From Syntrophomonadaceae bacterium (lineage in GTDB: Bacteria; Bacillota; Dethiobacteria; PWVN01), in assembly GCA_007136165.1 (NCBI GenBank), contig SLHK01000115.1, positions 1-7,472 of the forward strand: a stretch of DNA of 7,472 nt, written 5' to 3'. The notes below the pieces were generated by a model. It was not told the origin of the DNA and did no database searches. It saw only the letters and a program-made list of their open reading frames with translations. The position numbers were made by a program, and so were the translations under genes. Positions 1-6,114 of this stretch are shown in pieces (position 1 is the first letter of the stretch; every line of letters starts with the position of its first letter).

Positions 1-74
1 CCATATATTACCAGAGTTATATTTTCTGCAAAGAAGTAAAATACTAATGATATTAAAATCAGGAGGCGAGTTTT

Positions 75-383
75 ATGCATCACGACAGGGTAAAGGTACA
101 ACCCCGAAAGGTAAAAAAGGGGGAACAGGTGCAAATTCAATACCAGGGCCTGTTGAGCAAAAGCGGAGCGCCGGAAGTTTGGTGCCATTATGGCTATGAC
201 GGTTGGAGCAACAAGGCCACCGTTCCCATGCAGCGCCAAAATGACGGCTCCTTTGCGTGCAAGATACCGGCAGAAGGGCAGACAGAGATCAATTTTTGCT
301 TCAAGGATGCCGTGGAAAACTGGGATGACAACAGCGGGATGAACTGGAACTGCGAGATTGTCAGCCGCGGGCTGCTTTTTTAA
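75..383 (+). CDS. Stand-alone starch/glycogen-binding module protein (CBM25/CBM53-like)
   Basis: This 102-residue protein consists almost entirely of one beta-sandwich carbohydrate-binding module resembling CBM25/CBM53, the alpha-glucan-binding modules of amylases and some starch synthases. The visible pattern is W36-x-H38, then W44, M52, an N-F-x-F-K-D strand at about residues 73-78, and the W83-D84-D85-N86 loop followed by W91. These aromatic and Asp/Asn residues are the ones expected to stack on and bond with glucose rings. There is no signal peptide, membrane segment or catalytic domain, so it probably stays in the cytosol. A role in binding glycogen or tethering other proteins to it is inference. 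AGGAGG at 61-66 lies 8 bases before the ATG and fixes the start. It is a single-gene unit closed by a terminator. I found no convincing sigma-A promoter in the 74 bases upstream, although they are AT-rich. Family-level assignment is fairly secure; the ligand is not shown. Confidence 0.82.
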   Translation: MHHDRVKVQPRKVKKGEQVQIQYQGLLSKSGAPEVWCHYGYDGWSNKATVPMQRQNDGSFACKIPAEGQTEINFCFKDAVENWDDNSGMNWNCEIVSRGLLF

Positions 384-419
384 AAGTCCTAACCCTTCTA
401 TATTTCTAAGATATACCTT

Positions 420-451
420 TCCCTCTATACTATACTGGGAGGGGTTTTTTT
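420..451 (+). terminator. Intrinsic terminator after the CBM gene
   Basis: CCCTC at 421-425 pairs with GAGGG at 439-443 (extended by a U-G pair between 420 and 444). Seven Ts follow at 445-451. The stem is short, but its place 36 bases after the stop codon and the T run make it credible. It separates the CBM gene from queG. Confidence 0.6.
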
Positions 452-459
452 GTTATGAT
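451..459 (+). promoter_or_regulatory. Possible extended -10 promoter for queG
   Basis: TG-T-TATGAT is an extended -10 element with one mismatch to TATAAT. It begins in the last T of the preceding terminator. The predicted start of transcription, near 466, would leave a leader of about 19 bases carrying the GGGG ribosome-binding site at 473-476. There is no good -35 hexamer, which is tolerated when an extended -10 is present. Confidence 0.35.
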
Positions 460-484
460 AAAGAAAAAAAATGGGGTTTGACCT

Positions 485-1618
485 GTGTCACTGGAAGCAA
501 AAATTCTCGAGATGGCCCTGGAAGAAGGGTGTTCCCTGGCGGGGATCGCCCCGGCAGAACCTCTCTTAGCGGCAAGAGAACATCTTCTCAAAAGACAAAA
601 AAAAGGCCCTGGGCTGCCCTTTTCCGGGAAGGACATCCTGGCCAGAACAGATCCCTCCCTCCTCTTACCCGAAGTTAAGAGCATCCTGGCATTAAGCTTT
701 GATTACCGGACCCCTCCCCCCGGCAATAAACCCGCTGACACCCCCCGGGGAAGATGGTCCCGTTTCGCCAGGGTGCGGGACTACCACCAGGTGGTAGGCC
801 ATAAGATGGCACGAATTTGTGCCCGCATTACAGCTTTAAAGCCCGGGGCCGCCTGCAAGGCTTATGTGGATACGGGCCCCCTGCTGGACCGGGCCATAGC
901 CTCCAGGGCAGGCCTGGGCTTTTTCGGGAAGAACAACTGCCTGCTGAACGAAAAGCTGGGTTCTTTCACCTTCCTGGGAGAAATTCTCCTGGACTTTCCC
1001 CTGGAACCTGGAAGCGAAAAGACCGGCCCCGACGGCTGCCACCGCTGCCGGCGGTGTCTTGATGCCTGCCCCACCGCGGCCTTAACATCCCCCTACTGCC
1101 TGGATCACAGCCGCTGCCTTTCCTACTTGAGCCAGGCCAGTGAATACATCCACCCCGGCCTGCGCCCCTACATGGCCGACGGGCTCTACGGGTGCGACCT
1201 GTGCCAGGAAGCCTGCCCCTACAACCAGGAGAAAAGAGAAGAAATCGACGAGGATTTCCTGCCCCTGCAGGACCCCTACCCTCCCCTTCTGCCCCTGCTG
1301 GCCCTGAGTAAAAAAGATTTTGCCGCCCGGTACCAGGAGAGCCCCATCTTCTGGCGGGGCAGAAGCGTCCTGCAGAGAAATGCCATCATTGCCCTGGGGA
1401 ACATGAAGGCCCGGGAAGCGGAGCCCCGGCTGGGCAGGCTCCTCCTGGAAGACCCGCGGCCCACCATAAGGGGATACAGCGCCTGGGCCTTGGGGGAAAC
1501 CGGCGGCAGCCCGGGTTTCCGGTTCCTGGCCAGGGCAGTGGAGAGAGAAAAAGAGCCTTATGTCCTGCAGGAAATAACCGACGCCCTTTACCGGCATCAA
1601 AAAGCCAATTCTTTATAA
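485..1618 (+). CDS. queG: Epoxyqueuosine reductase (cobalamin and Fe-S dependent)
   Basis: QueG reduces the epoxide of epoxyqueuosine at tRNA position 34 to queuosine, using cobalamin and two [4Fe-4S] clusters in the cytosol. The 377 residues match the usual length. The N-terminal DUF1730-type domain includes the R-D-Y-H-x-V segment (98-103) and the VDTGPLLDRA motif (128-137), which holds the conserved aspartates, one of them the proposed proton donor. The ferredoxin-like domain has C185, C188, C191 and C195 for one cluster and C211, C237, C240 and C244 for the other. The C-terminal part, from about residue 298, looks like a HEAT repeat (RNAIIALGNM, then YSAWALGETG), as in known QueG. The start is GTG with GGGG 8 bases upstream; an in-frame ATG at 455 is cut off by a stop before the GTG. 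No other queuosine or cobalamin genes lie nearby, so it appears to be transcribed alone. It is intact, with all expected cysteines. Confidence 0.95.
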   Translation: MSLEAKILEMALEEGCSLAGIAPAEPLLAAREHLLKRQKKGPGLPFSGKDILARTDPSLLLPEVKSILALSFDYRTPPPGNKPADTPRGRWSRFARVRDYHQVVGHKMARICARITALKPGAACKAYVDTGPLLDRAIASRAGLGFFGKNNCLLNEKLGSFTFLGEILLDFPLEPGSEKTGPDGCHRCRRCLDACPTAALTSPYCLDHSRCLSYLSQASEYIHPGLRPYMADGLYGCDLCQEACPYNQEKREEIDEDFLPLQDPYPPLLPLLALSKKDFAARYQESPIFWRGRSVLQRNAIIALGNMKAREAEPRLGRLLLEDPRPTIRGYSAWALGETGGSPGFRFLARAVEREKEPYVLQEITDALYRHQKANSL

Positions 1619-1663
1619 ATAAAGCTGCCGCCCGGCTTATTTCCCGGAAAAACTGCAGGCATA

Positions 1664-1692
1664 TATACAAACTCTTGTATTTGTATTAAAAT
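1664..1692 (+). promoter_or_regulatory. Candidate promoter of the dehydrogenase gene, overlapping an inverted repeat
   Basis: TATACA (1664-1669, 4/6 match to TTGACA) and TAAAAT (1687-1692, 5/6 match to TATAAT) are separated by 17 bases. Transcription would start near 1699, giving a leader of about 36 bases. The perfect inverted repeat ATACAA-ACTC-TTGTAT (1665-1680) lies over the -35 and spacer, and TTGTAT is repeated directly at 1681-1686. This geometry suits a repressor site, but the regulator is unknown. Confidence 0.4.
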
Positions 1693-1734
1693 ATAGGGAA
1701 ACCCAATATACACCGTATGAAGGAGGCAAGGCAC

Positions 1735-2790
1735 ATGACCTACAAGATAGCAGTGCTGCCCGGGGACGGGACAGGCCCGGAAATGGTCCGGGAAGGGATA
1801 AAGGCCCTGGAAGCAGCCGGTACCAGGCAGGGCTTTAAAATGGAGTTTTACCCCTACGACCTGGGGGGCGAGAGATACCTGCGGACGGGGGAGACCCTGC
1901 CGGAGTCTGTATTAGAGGAATTTAAGGCCTGTGATGCCATTTACCTGGGGGCTATAGGCCACCCCGGCGTAAAGCCCGGGATTCTGGAAAGGGGCATTTT
2001 GTTGAAGCTCCGCGCTGCCCTGGACCAATACATAAATCTAAGGCCTGTAAAGCTTTACCCCGGGGTCTACACCCCTATAAAAGATAAGGGGCCCGCCGAC
2101 ATCGATTTCGTTGTGGTGCGGGAAAACACCGAAGGACTGTATGCGGGCGTGGGGGGGTTCCTGAAAAAGGACACTCCCGACGAGGTGGCCGTCCAGGAGT
2201 CGGTGAACACCCGTAAAGGGGTGGAAAGGTGCCTGCGCTACTCCTTTGAGTACTGCCGCCGGCGGAACAAGGACAAGAAGCTGACCCTGTGCGGAAAGAC
2301 CAATGTCCTCACCTATGCCTTCGACCTCTGGGAGCGGGCTTTCCATCAGGTGGGAGAGGCGGATTACCCGGAAATTGAACGGGATTACGTCCATGCGGAT
2401 GCCCTCTGCATGTGGATGGTGAAGAACCCCGAGTGGTTTGACGTAATAGTTACCGACAACATGTTTGGGGACATTATCACGGACCTGGGGGCCATGGTCC
2501 AGGGAGGCATGGGCATCGCCGCCGGGGGAAATATCAACCCGGAGGGGGTTTCCATGTTCGAGCCCATCGGAGGCTCCTCCCCCAAATACACGGGGAAAAA
2601 CGTCATCAATCCCCTGGCCGCCATCAGCGCCGGGGCCATGCTCCTGGAAACCCTGGGGGAAGAAAAAGCCGCCGCCGCCATCGAAGAGGCTGTCCTGCGG
2701 GTGTGCAGGGACCATGTGAAGAGCATGCAGGCGGGGCAGATGGGCCATACCACCAGTGAAGTCGGAGACCTGGTGGCAAGGTATATCTAA
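1735..2790 (+). CDS. Isopropylmalate/isocitrate dehydrogenase-family enzyme (LeuB-like)
   Basis: This beta-decarboxylating dehydrogenase oxidises and decarboxylates a (2R,3S)-2-hydroxy diacid with NAD(P)+ and Mg2+. Its 351 residues are the typical length. It has the N-terminal LPGDGTGPE motif (8-16), the substrate arginines R93, R103 and R129, the helix GILLKLR with paired leucines (87-93) as in isopropylmalate dehydrogenase, K188, and the metal aspartates D222, D241 and D245. The cofactor loop (276-293) is unusual: Gly279 replaces the usual His, and K284-Y285 matches the NADP-binding pair of isocitrate dehydrogenase. The true start is the ATG at 1735: an in-frame ATG at 1717 runs through the AAGGAGG ribosome-binding site (1720-1726), which sits 8 bases before 1735. 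No leuA, leuC or leuD is adjacent, so 3-isopropylmalate is not proven; homoisocitrate, tartrate, malate or isocitrate remain possible. The family is certain, the exact substrate is not. Confidence 0.88.
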   Translation: MTYKIAVLPGDGTGPEMVREGIKALEAAGTRQGFKMEFYPYDLGGERYLRTGETLPESVLEEFKACDAIYLGAIGHPGVKPGILERGILLKLRAALDQYINLRPVKLYPGVYTPIKDKGPADIDFVVVRENTEGLYAGVGGFLKKDTPDEVAVQESVNTRKGVERCLRYSFEYCRRRNKDKKLTLCGKTNVLTYAFDLWERAFHQVGEADYPEIERDYVHADALCMWMVKNPEWFDVIVTDNMFGDIITDLGAMVQGGMGIAAGGNINPEGVSMFEPIGGSSPKYTGKNVINPLAAISAGAMLLETLGEEKAAAAIEEAVLRVCRDHVKSMQAGQMGHTTSEVGDLVARYI

Positions 2791-2798
2791 GGCGTACT

Positions 2799-2825
2799 AA
2801 AAGCCGGCCTGCCGCCGGCTTTTTT
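2799..2825. terminator. Bidirectional terminator between convergent genes
   Basis: AGCCGGC (2802-2808) pairs with GCCGGCT (2814-2820) around a 5-base loop. Flanking AAA/TTT extends the stem to ten pairs, and Ts continue to 2825. On the other strand the tail is a shorter T4 run. It lies 8 bases after the dehydrogenase stop codon and just beyond the end of the opposing DUF554 gene, so it can serve both. Confidence 0.88.
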
Positions 2826-2828
2826 AAA

Positions 2829-3509
2829 TTAGAAATAAGCAGCTGCCGTGGACAGGATAAGGGCAAAGAATATTCCCGGCAGCAGGTTGCCGACTTTCAG
2901 CTTCTTGATCTCCAGTACATTCAGCCCGATGCCGATAATCAGGAGGCCCCCTGTACCCGTCATCTCCGCCACCGCCGCGGGGGTCAGCAGGGGCTGCAGC
3001 AGGGAGGCGGCCAGGGTGATGGCCCCCTGGTAGAGTAAGACGGGCAGCGCCGAGAAAATGACCCCGATGCCCAGGGTGGAGGCAAAGATAATGGACGTGA
3101 CGCCGTCCAGGATGGACTTGGCGTACAGGGTGGTATGGTTTCCCGTCAGGCCGCTTTCCAGGGCCCCCATGACAGCCATGGAACCCACGCAGTAAAGGAG
3201 GCTGGCGGTGACGAAGGCCTTGGCGATGGAGCTGTTTTCGTCCACCCGGGACTGGATAAAGCGGCCGAATTTATCCAGGTAGCCTTCGATATTGATAAGC
3301 TCTCCCACAATCCCTCCCAGGACCAAACTGGCCAGGACGATCAAAACGTTTTGGGACTGCAGGGCCATCCTGGTGCCGATCAAGAGGACCCCCAGGCCGA
3401 TGGCATACATGAGGGTCTGCCTGAGCCTATCGGGCAGGCCTTTCTTCAGCGTAACCCCCAGAAGGCTTCCGGCTATGATGGCTGCTGCGTTTACCAGTGT
3501 TCCCGTCAT
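2829..3509 (-). CDS. DUF554-family integral membrane protein
   Basis: The protein has 226 residues, nearly all hydrophobic, with the hallmark DUF554 opening GTLVNAAAIIAGSLLG and a later conserved-looking stretch, AKSILDGVTSIIFASTLGIG (130-149). Seven or so membrane spans are visible, near 3-21, 33-49, 55-74, 99-117, 137-156, 158-175, 187-200 and 209-225 (the last few may merge or re-enter). The family is widespread in Firmicutes and some Proteobacteria, and its function is not established; a transport role is only a guess. Start choice: family members begin close to M-x-G-T-x-V-N, which fits ATG at 3509. An in-frame GTG at 3521 would add four residues, but its AGGAG (3524-3528) is only 2 bases away, against 14 for the ATG, so neither spacing is ideal. 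It is transcribed away from the EamA gene and stands alone. Confidence 0.85.
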   Translation of the reverse strand: MTGTLVNAAAIIAGSLLGVTLKKGLPDRLRQTLMYAIGLGVLLIGTRMALQSQNVLIVLASLVLGGIVGELINIEGYLDKFGRFIQSRVDENSSIAKAFVTASLLYCVGSMAVMGALESGLTGNHTTLYAKSILDGVTSIIFASTLGIGVIFSALPVLLYQGAITLAASLLQPLLTPAAVAEMTGTGGLLIIGIGLNVLEIKKLKVGNLLPGIFFALILSTAAAYF

Positions 3510-3667
3510 TGTCTCTTGCACAGCTCCTTTTGCGTAAAAACTATTTTTATTGCTCCCTTTAGGTTCTGCTGCCGGGGCAAATTTCCTTTTTTAAAGAAGG
3601 GCTTTTTCCCGCGGAAGCAGGAAGTTCAATGCTGATAAGCGAAGAATACCCGGGGAGGGAACAGCCC

Positions 3668-4534
3668 ATGCAAAAAAATGTACCGGCCATCGCCGCCGTT
3701 ATCCTGGGAGTCATAGCCGTATCCACCGCCTCCATTCTCATCAGGCTCATCGATGTGCCGCCCCTGGTGGTGGCCTTCTACCGCCTCTTATTCACCACCC
3801 TGATTTTAACTCCCGTGTTCCTCCTCAAGGAGCCCCAAAAAGGGGCGGTAAAGGACTACCCCTTCTACTATGCCTTGAGCGGCCTTTTCCTGGCCCTGCA
3901 TTTCTACCTGTGGATCACATCTTTAAGCTATACCTCCGTTTCCAGTTCCGTGATACTGGTGTCCCTGCATCCCGTCTTCGTCTCCCTCTACTCCCATTTC
4001 ATCTTGAAGGAAAGAATCTCACCGGCGACGGCGGCGGGGATTATTATCGCCTTTGTCGGGGTAGTAGTAATCAGCGCCGGCGACCACTCCCGGGGCGGCA
4101 ATGTGCTGCTGGGAAACCTCCTGGCCCTGGGAGGCGCCGTTATGGTAGCCGGGTATATGCTGGTGGGCCGGAACCTGCGCCGGACGGTGTCCACGTTAAA
4201 CTACACTTTCTGGGTCTACGGCACCGCTTCCCTGGTCCTTCTGGGCCTGGCCCTTGTCTTCAGGGCCCCCCTTTACCCCTACCCTTCCCAGGTGTACCTG
4301 GTCTTTCTGCTTCTGGCCGTCATCCCCACCCTGATGGGCCACAGCGTCTTTAACTGGGCCCTGGACAAGGTACCGGTGGTTTTGATATCCACCATCATCC
4401 TGGGAGAACCCGTGGGGGCCACCATCCTGGCCTGGATAATTTTGCAGGAACCCCCTTCCCTCTTTCACTACCTGGGCGGGTTCTTGATCCTGTCAGGCCT
4501 CTTTTTGACCGTCAGGAGGGCTCTGCGGGAATAA
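3668..4534 (+). CDS. EamA/DMT-superfamily transporter
   Basis: This is a 288-residue inner-membrane permease of the drug/metabolite transporter superfamily, built as two EamA repeats. The first covers roughly residues 8-137 and ends in the typical SLHPVFVSLYSHFILKER-like segment (99-116) and GIIIAFVGVVVISAG (124-138). The second covers roughly 148-283, with GEPVGATILAWIILQE (246-261) and GGFLILSGLFL (270-280). About ten membrane helices can be counted, with a basic C-terminal tail. Substrates in this family range from amino acids to metabolites and cannot be read from sequence. ATG at 3668 is preferred because GGAGGG (3654-3659) sits 8 bases ahead and the protein then starts in the usual way. 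An upstream in-frame ATG at 3629, with a weaker AGGA, would add 13 non-hydrophobic residues. Its last 42 bases overlap the 3' end of nth on the other strand, with no terminator between them. Confidence 0.9.
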   Translation: MQKNVPAIAAVILGVIAVSTASILIRLIDVPPLVVAFYRLLFTTLILTPVFLLKEPQKGAVKDYPFYYALSGLFLALHFYLWITSLSYTSVSSSVILVSLHPVFVSLYSHFILKERISPATAAGIIIAFVGVVVISAGDHSRGGNVLLGNLLALGGAVMVAGYMLVGRNLRRTVSTLNYTFWVYGTASLVLLGLALVFRAPLYPYPSQVYLVFLLLAVIPTLMGHSVFNWALDKVPVVLISTIILGEPVGATILAWIILQEPPSLFHYLGGFLILSGLFLTVRRALRE

Positions 4535-5167
4535 GCGCTTCCCTTCGGGGCAATCCCGCTGCAGGAAGCACCGGGGGCAGCGGGGCTTCCTGGCGGCGCA
4601 GAGGCTGCGCCCGTGCTGGATCAGCCAGTGGTGGGCGTGCTTCCAATCCCCTTCCGGTATTAATTGCCGCAGCAGCACTTCCGTTTCCTCCGGGGTCCTG
4701 CCCCGGGCCAATCCCAGCCGGGCCGCCACCCGGAAGACATGGGTATCCACGGCCAGGGCGGGTATATCGAAGGCCGTGCTGAGGACCACGTTGGCGGTTT
4801 TCCGCCCCACCCCCGGCAGGGTTAAGAGGCCCTCCAGGGTTTCGGGCACCTGCCCCTGATAAACTTCGAGAATTCTTTGGGCGGCCAGGATGATATTACG
4901 GGCTTTGGTACGGTAGAGGCCGCACCCTCTGATTTCCCGGGCCAGCTCCTCTTCCTTCAGGGAAGCAAAGTCGGCAGGGCCTTTATATTTCTTAAAAAGG
5001 CCCCGGGTTACCCGGTTCACCTGTTTATCGGTGGTCTGGGCTGAAAGCATGACGGCCACCAGGAGCTGAAAGTTGTTCCCGTATTTCAACTCTGTCCGGG
5101 CGCCGGCGTAGTGTTCCGCCAGTTTTTTTAGTATCCGCTTGGAAACTTGAGGGTGCTGATTTTCCAT
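4493..5167 (-). CDS. nth: Endonuclease III (DNA glycosylase / AP lyase)
   Basis: This base-excision repair enzyme removes oxidised pyrimidines and cleaves the DNA backbone at the abasic site. The 224 residues contain every hallmark: the LSAQTTDKQVN helix (41-51), the helix-hairpin-helix LPGVGRKTANVV (117-128) with the Schiff-base lysine K123, the catalytic aspartate D141 in VDTHVFRV, and a [4Fe-4S] loop with C190-x6-C197-x2-C200-x5-C206. A polar tail of about 18 residues follows the cluster, and its codons are the ones that overlap the EamA gene. The ATG at 5167 is preceded by GGGAGGT, closely spaced (about 3 bases from the GGAGG core). The small membrane-protein gene ends 14 bases upstream, so the two are very likely co-transcribed. 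Nothing is missing; function is secure. Confidence 0.97.
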   Translation of the reverse strand: MENQHPQVSKRILKKLAEHYAGARTELKYGNNFQLLVAVMLSAQTTDKQVNRVTRGLFKKYKGPADFASLKEEELAREIRGCGLYRTKARNIILAAQRILEVYQGQVPETLEGLLTLPGVGRKTANVVLSTAFDIPALAVDTHVFRVAARLGLARGRTPEETEVLLRQLIPEGDWKHAHHWLIQHGRSLCAARKPRCPRCFLQRDCPEGKRLFPQSPPDGQKEA

Positions 5168-5181
5168 TTACCTCCCTCTCT

Positions 5182-5412
5182 TCACTGGACGGGGCTTTCT
5201 TCTTTTCCTTCTCCGGGTGCCCCAGGATTTTGCTGCAGGGGGTCTTGGCCCTTAAATCTGGAAGCCCAAAGGCACCGGAGGTAATTTAACTGCCGGGTGA
5301 CAAAATCATTTTCAATTCCCTTTTTTTTGAGGTAAAATCTATATAGGAAAAAAAGAGGCCAGATCACAAACTTGGGCAGGATCAAAAGATAGAAGAGGAT
5401 AAATCTGAGCAC
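5182..5412 (-). CDS. Small membrane-anchored protein of unknown function
   Basis: I do not recognise this 76-residue protein. It has one long hydrophobic segment at about residues 2-25 (LRFILFYLLILPKFVIWPLF), followed by a basic patch (R25, K29-K31), an amphipathic stretch with Tyr, Arg and Trp (to about 53), and a polar Pro/Gly/Glu tail. This predicts a single N-terminal membrane anchor or hairpin with a short cytoplasmic tail. GTG at 5412 is the likely start because AGGAGG (5421-5426) lies exactly 8 bases before it; a TTG seven codons upstream would bury that ribosome site inside the gene. It lies 14 bases ahead of nth on the same strand and diverges from the thiamine pyrophosphokinase gene. 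The reading frame with a well-placed ribosome site and operon position support a real gene; a repair-related role is not implied by anything in the protein. Confidence 0.72.
   Translation of the reverse strand: MLRFILFYLLILPKFVIWPLFFLYRFYLKKKGIENDFVTRQLNYLRCLWASRFKGQDPLQQNPGAPGEGKEESPVQ
5311..5338 (+). promoter_or_regulatory. Weak candidate promoter for thiamine pyrophosphokinase
   Basis: TTCAAT (5311-5316, 3/6) and TAAAAT (5333-5338, 5/6) stand 16 bases apart in the most AT-rich stretch upstream of the gene, within the opposing small-protein gene. The leader would be about 100 bases. This is the best I can see, but the -35 is poor. Confidence 0.18.
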
Positions 5413-5445
5413 AGCACAGCCCTCCTGACCCAAAATTTAGGAGCA

Positions 5446-5474
5446 ATTATGAAGGATATCTTAATCATCGCCAA
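5446..5474 (-). promoter_or_regulatory. Candidate promoter for the small-protein/nth unit, inside the start of thiN
   Basis: On the minus strand TTGGCG (5474-5469, 4/6) and CATAAT (5451-5446, 5/6) are separated by 17 bases. Transcription would begin near 5439, leaving a leader of about 27 bases with the AGGAGG site well placed. The -10 covers the ATG start codon of the opposing thiamine pyrophosphokinase gene. The gap between the two start codons is only 36 bases, so a promoter for at least one of them must lie inside the other gene. Confidence 0.4.
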
Positions 5475-6114
5475 CGGTACCGTCCACAAAGAACTGCTGT
5501 CCCGCATCTACCCCGGGTACGGGCACATAATCTGCGCTGACGGCGGGGCCCGCTACGCCCTGGAAATGGGCATTTCCCCCCACCTGGTGGTGGGAGACCT
5601 GGACTCCCTGGACGAAGAGTACCGGGATCTGCTCCTTAAGGGGAGCTACAACCTGGACCTGCATCCGGTGAAAAAAGATGCCACGGACCTGGAGTTGGCC
5701 CTGGAAAGGGCGGCGGCTTTAAAACCCCCATCCATCGATATTCTGGGAGGTTGGGGCGGCCGCTGGGATCATTCCCTCATCAACCTCCACCTTCTGGCCC
5801 GGTATACGACGCCGCAGCTGAGGGTGCAAATGCTGGACCCCCAACACCGGGTACAGGCCGCAGTCCCGGGAACCCTGGCCTCTATCCGGGGGGAACCCGG
5901 GGATATCGTGAGCCTCATTCCCCTGTCCCCAAGGGTTAAGGGGGTCACGGCCAGGGGATTCTCCTACCCCCTTCGCGACAGGGAACTCCTTTTCGGCTCC
6001 ACCCTGCCCGTCAGCAACGCCCTGGAGGGCAGGGAAGGGCAGGTCCTGGTAACGGCAGGCACCCTGTTGATCATTCACCATTTTGCGGAATTCAGGAGCC
6101 CGGACGGCCTTTGA
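5449..6114 (+). CDS. thiN: Thiamine pyrophosphokinase (thiamine diphosphokinase)
   Basis: The enzyme transfers pyrophosphate from ATP to thiamine, giving the active cofactor thiamine diphosphate, in the cytosol. The 221 residues match the family. Visible motifs are ADGGA (30-34), GDLDS (49-53) with the metal-binding aspartates D50 and D52, KDATDLELAL (76-85) with D77 and D80, and GGRWDHSLIN (103-112). The C-terminal beta-domain carries the PVSNALEG motif (187-194), which typically contacts thiamine. AGGAG (5439-5443) lies 5 bases before the ATG. No TPP riboswitch is visible ahead of it, and no thiamine synthesis or transport gene adjoins it, so it appears constitutively expressed. Its last 23 bases overlap the 3' end of the sirtuin gene on the other strand. 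In many Firmicutes this gene follows rsgA-rpe, which is not the case here. Confidence 0.95.
   Translation: MKDILIIANGTVHKELLSRIYPGYGHIICADGGARYALEMGISPHLVVGDLDSLDEEYRDLLLKGSYNLDLHPVKKDATDLELALERAAALKPPSIDILGGWGGRWDHSLINLHLLARYTTPQLRVQMLDPQHRVQAAVPGTLASIRGEPGDIVSLIPLSPRVKGVTARGFSYPLRDRELLFGSTLPVSNALEGREGQVLVTAGTLLIIHHFAEFRSPDGL

Noticed and set aside
1082..1600. Minus-strand open frame of 172 codons inside queG
   Set aside because: It is a shadow of queG with biased composition and no start signals.
1619..1660. Terminator after queG
   Set aside because: Only a 4-base pairing (AAGC/GCTT) without a T run is present, too weak to call.
1717..1734. Upstream ATG as start of the dehydrogenase gene
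   Set aside because: Its first codons are the ribosome-binding site AAGGAGG for the ATG at 1735, and the family N-terminus begins directly at the later ATG.
2038..2748. Minus-strand open frame of 236 codons inside the dehydrogenase gene
   Set aside because: It is antisense to a gene with full motif support and has no ribosome site; its composition is His/Pro/Gly-rich.
3135..3635. Plus-strand open frame of 166 codons opposite the DUF554 gene
   Set aside because: It is antisense to a membrane protein (hydrophobic codons read in reverse give a polar shadow), runs through the intergenic region, and has no supporting motif.
5330..5448. Possible TPP riboswitch before the thiamine pyrophosphokinase gene
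   Set aside because: The conserved CTGAGA and the later TPP-aptamer core are absent, and most of this stretch codes for the opposing small membrane protein.
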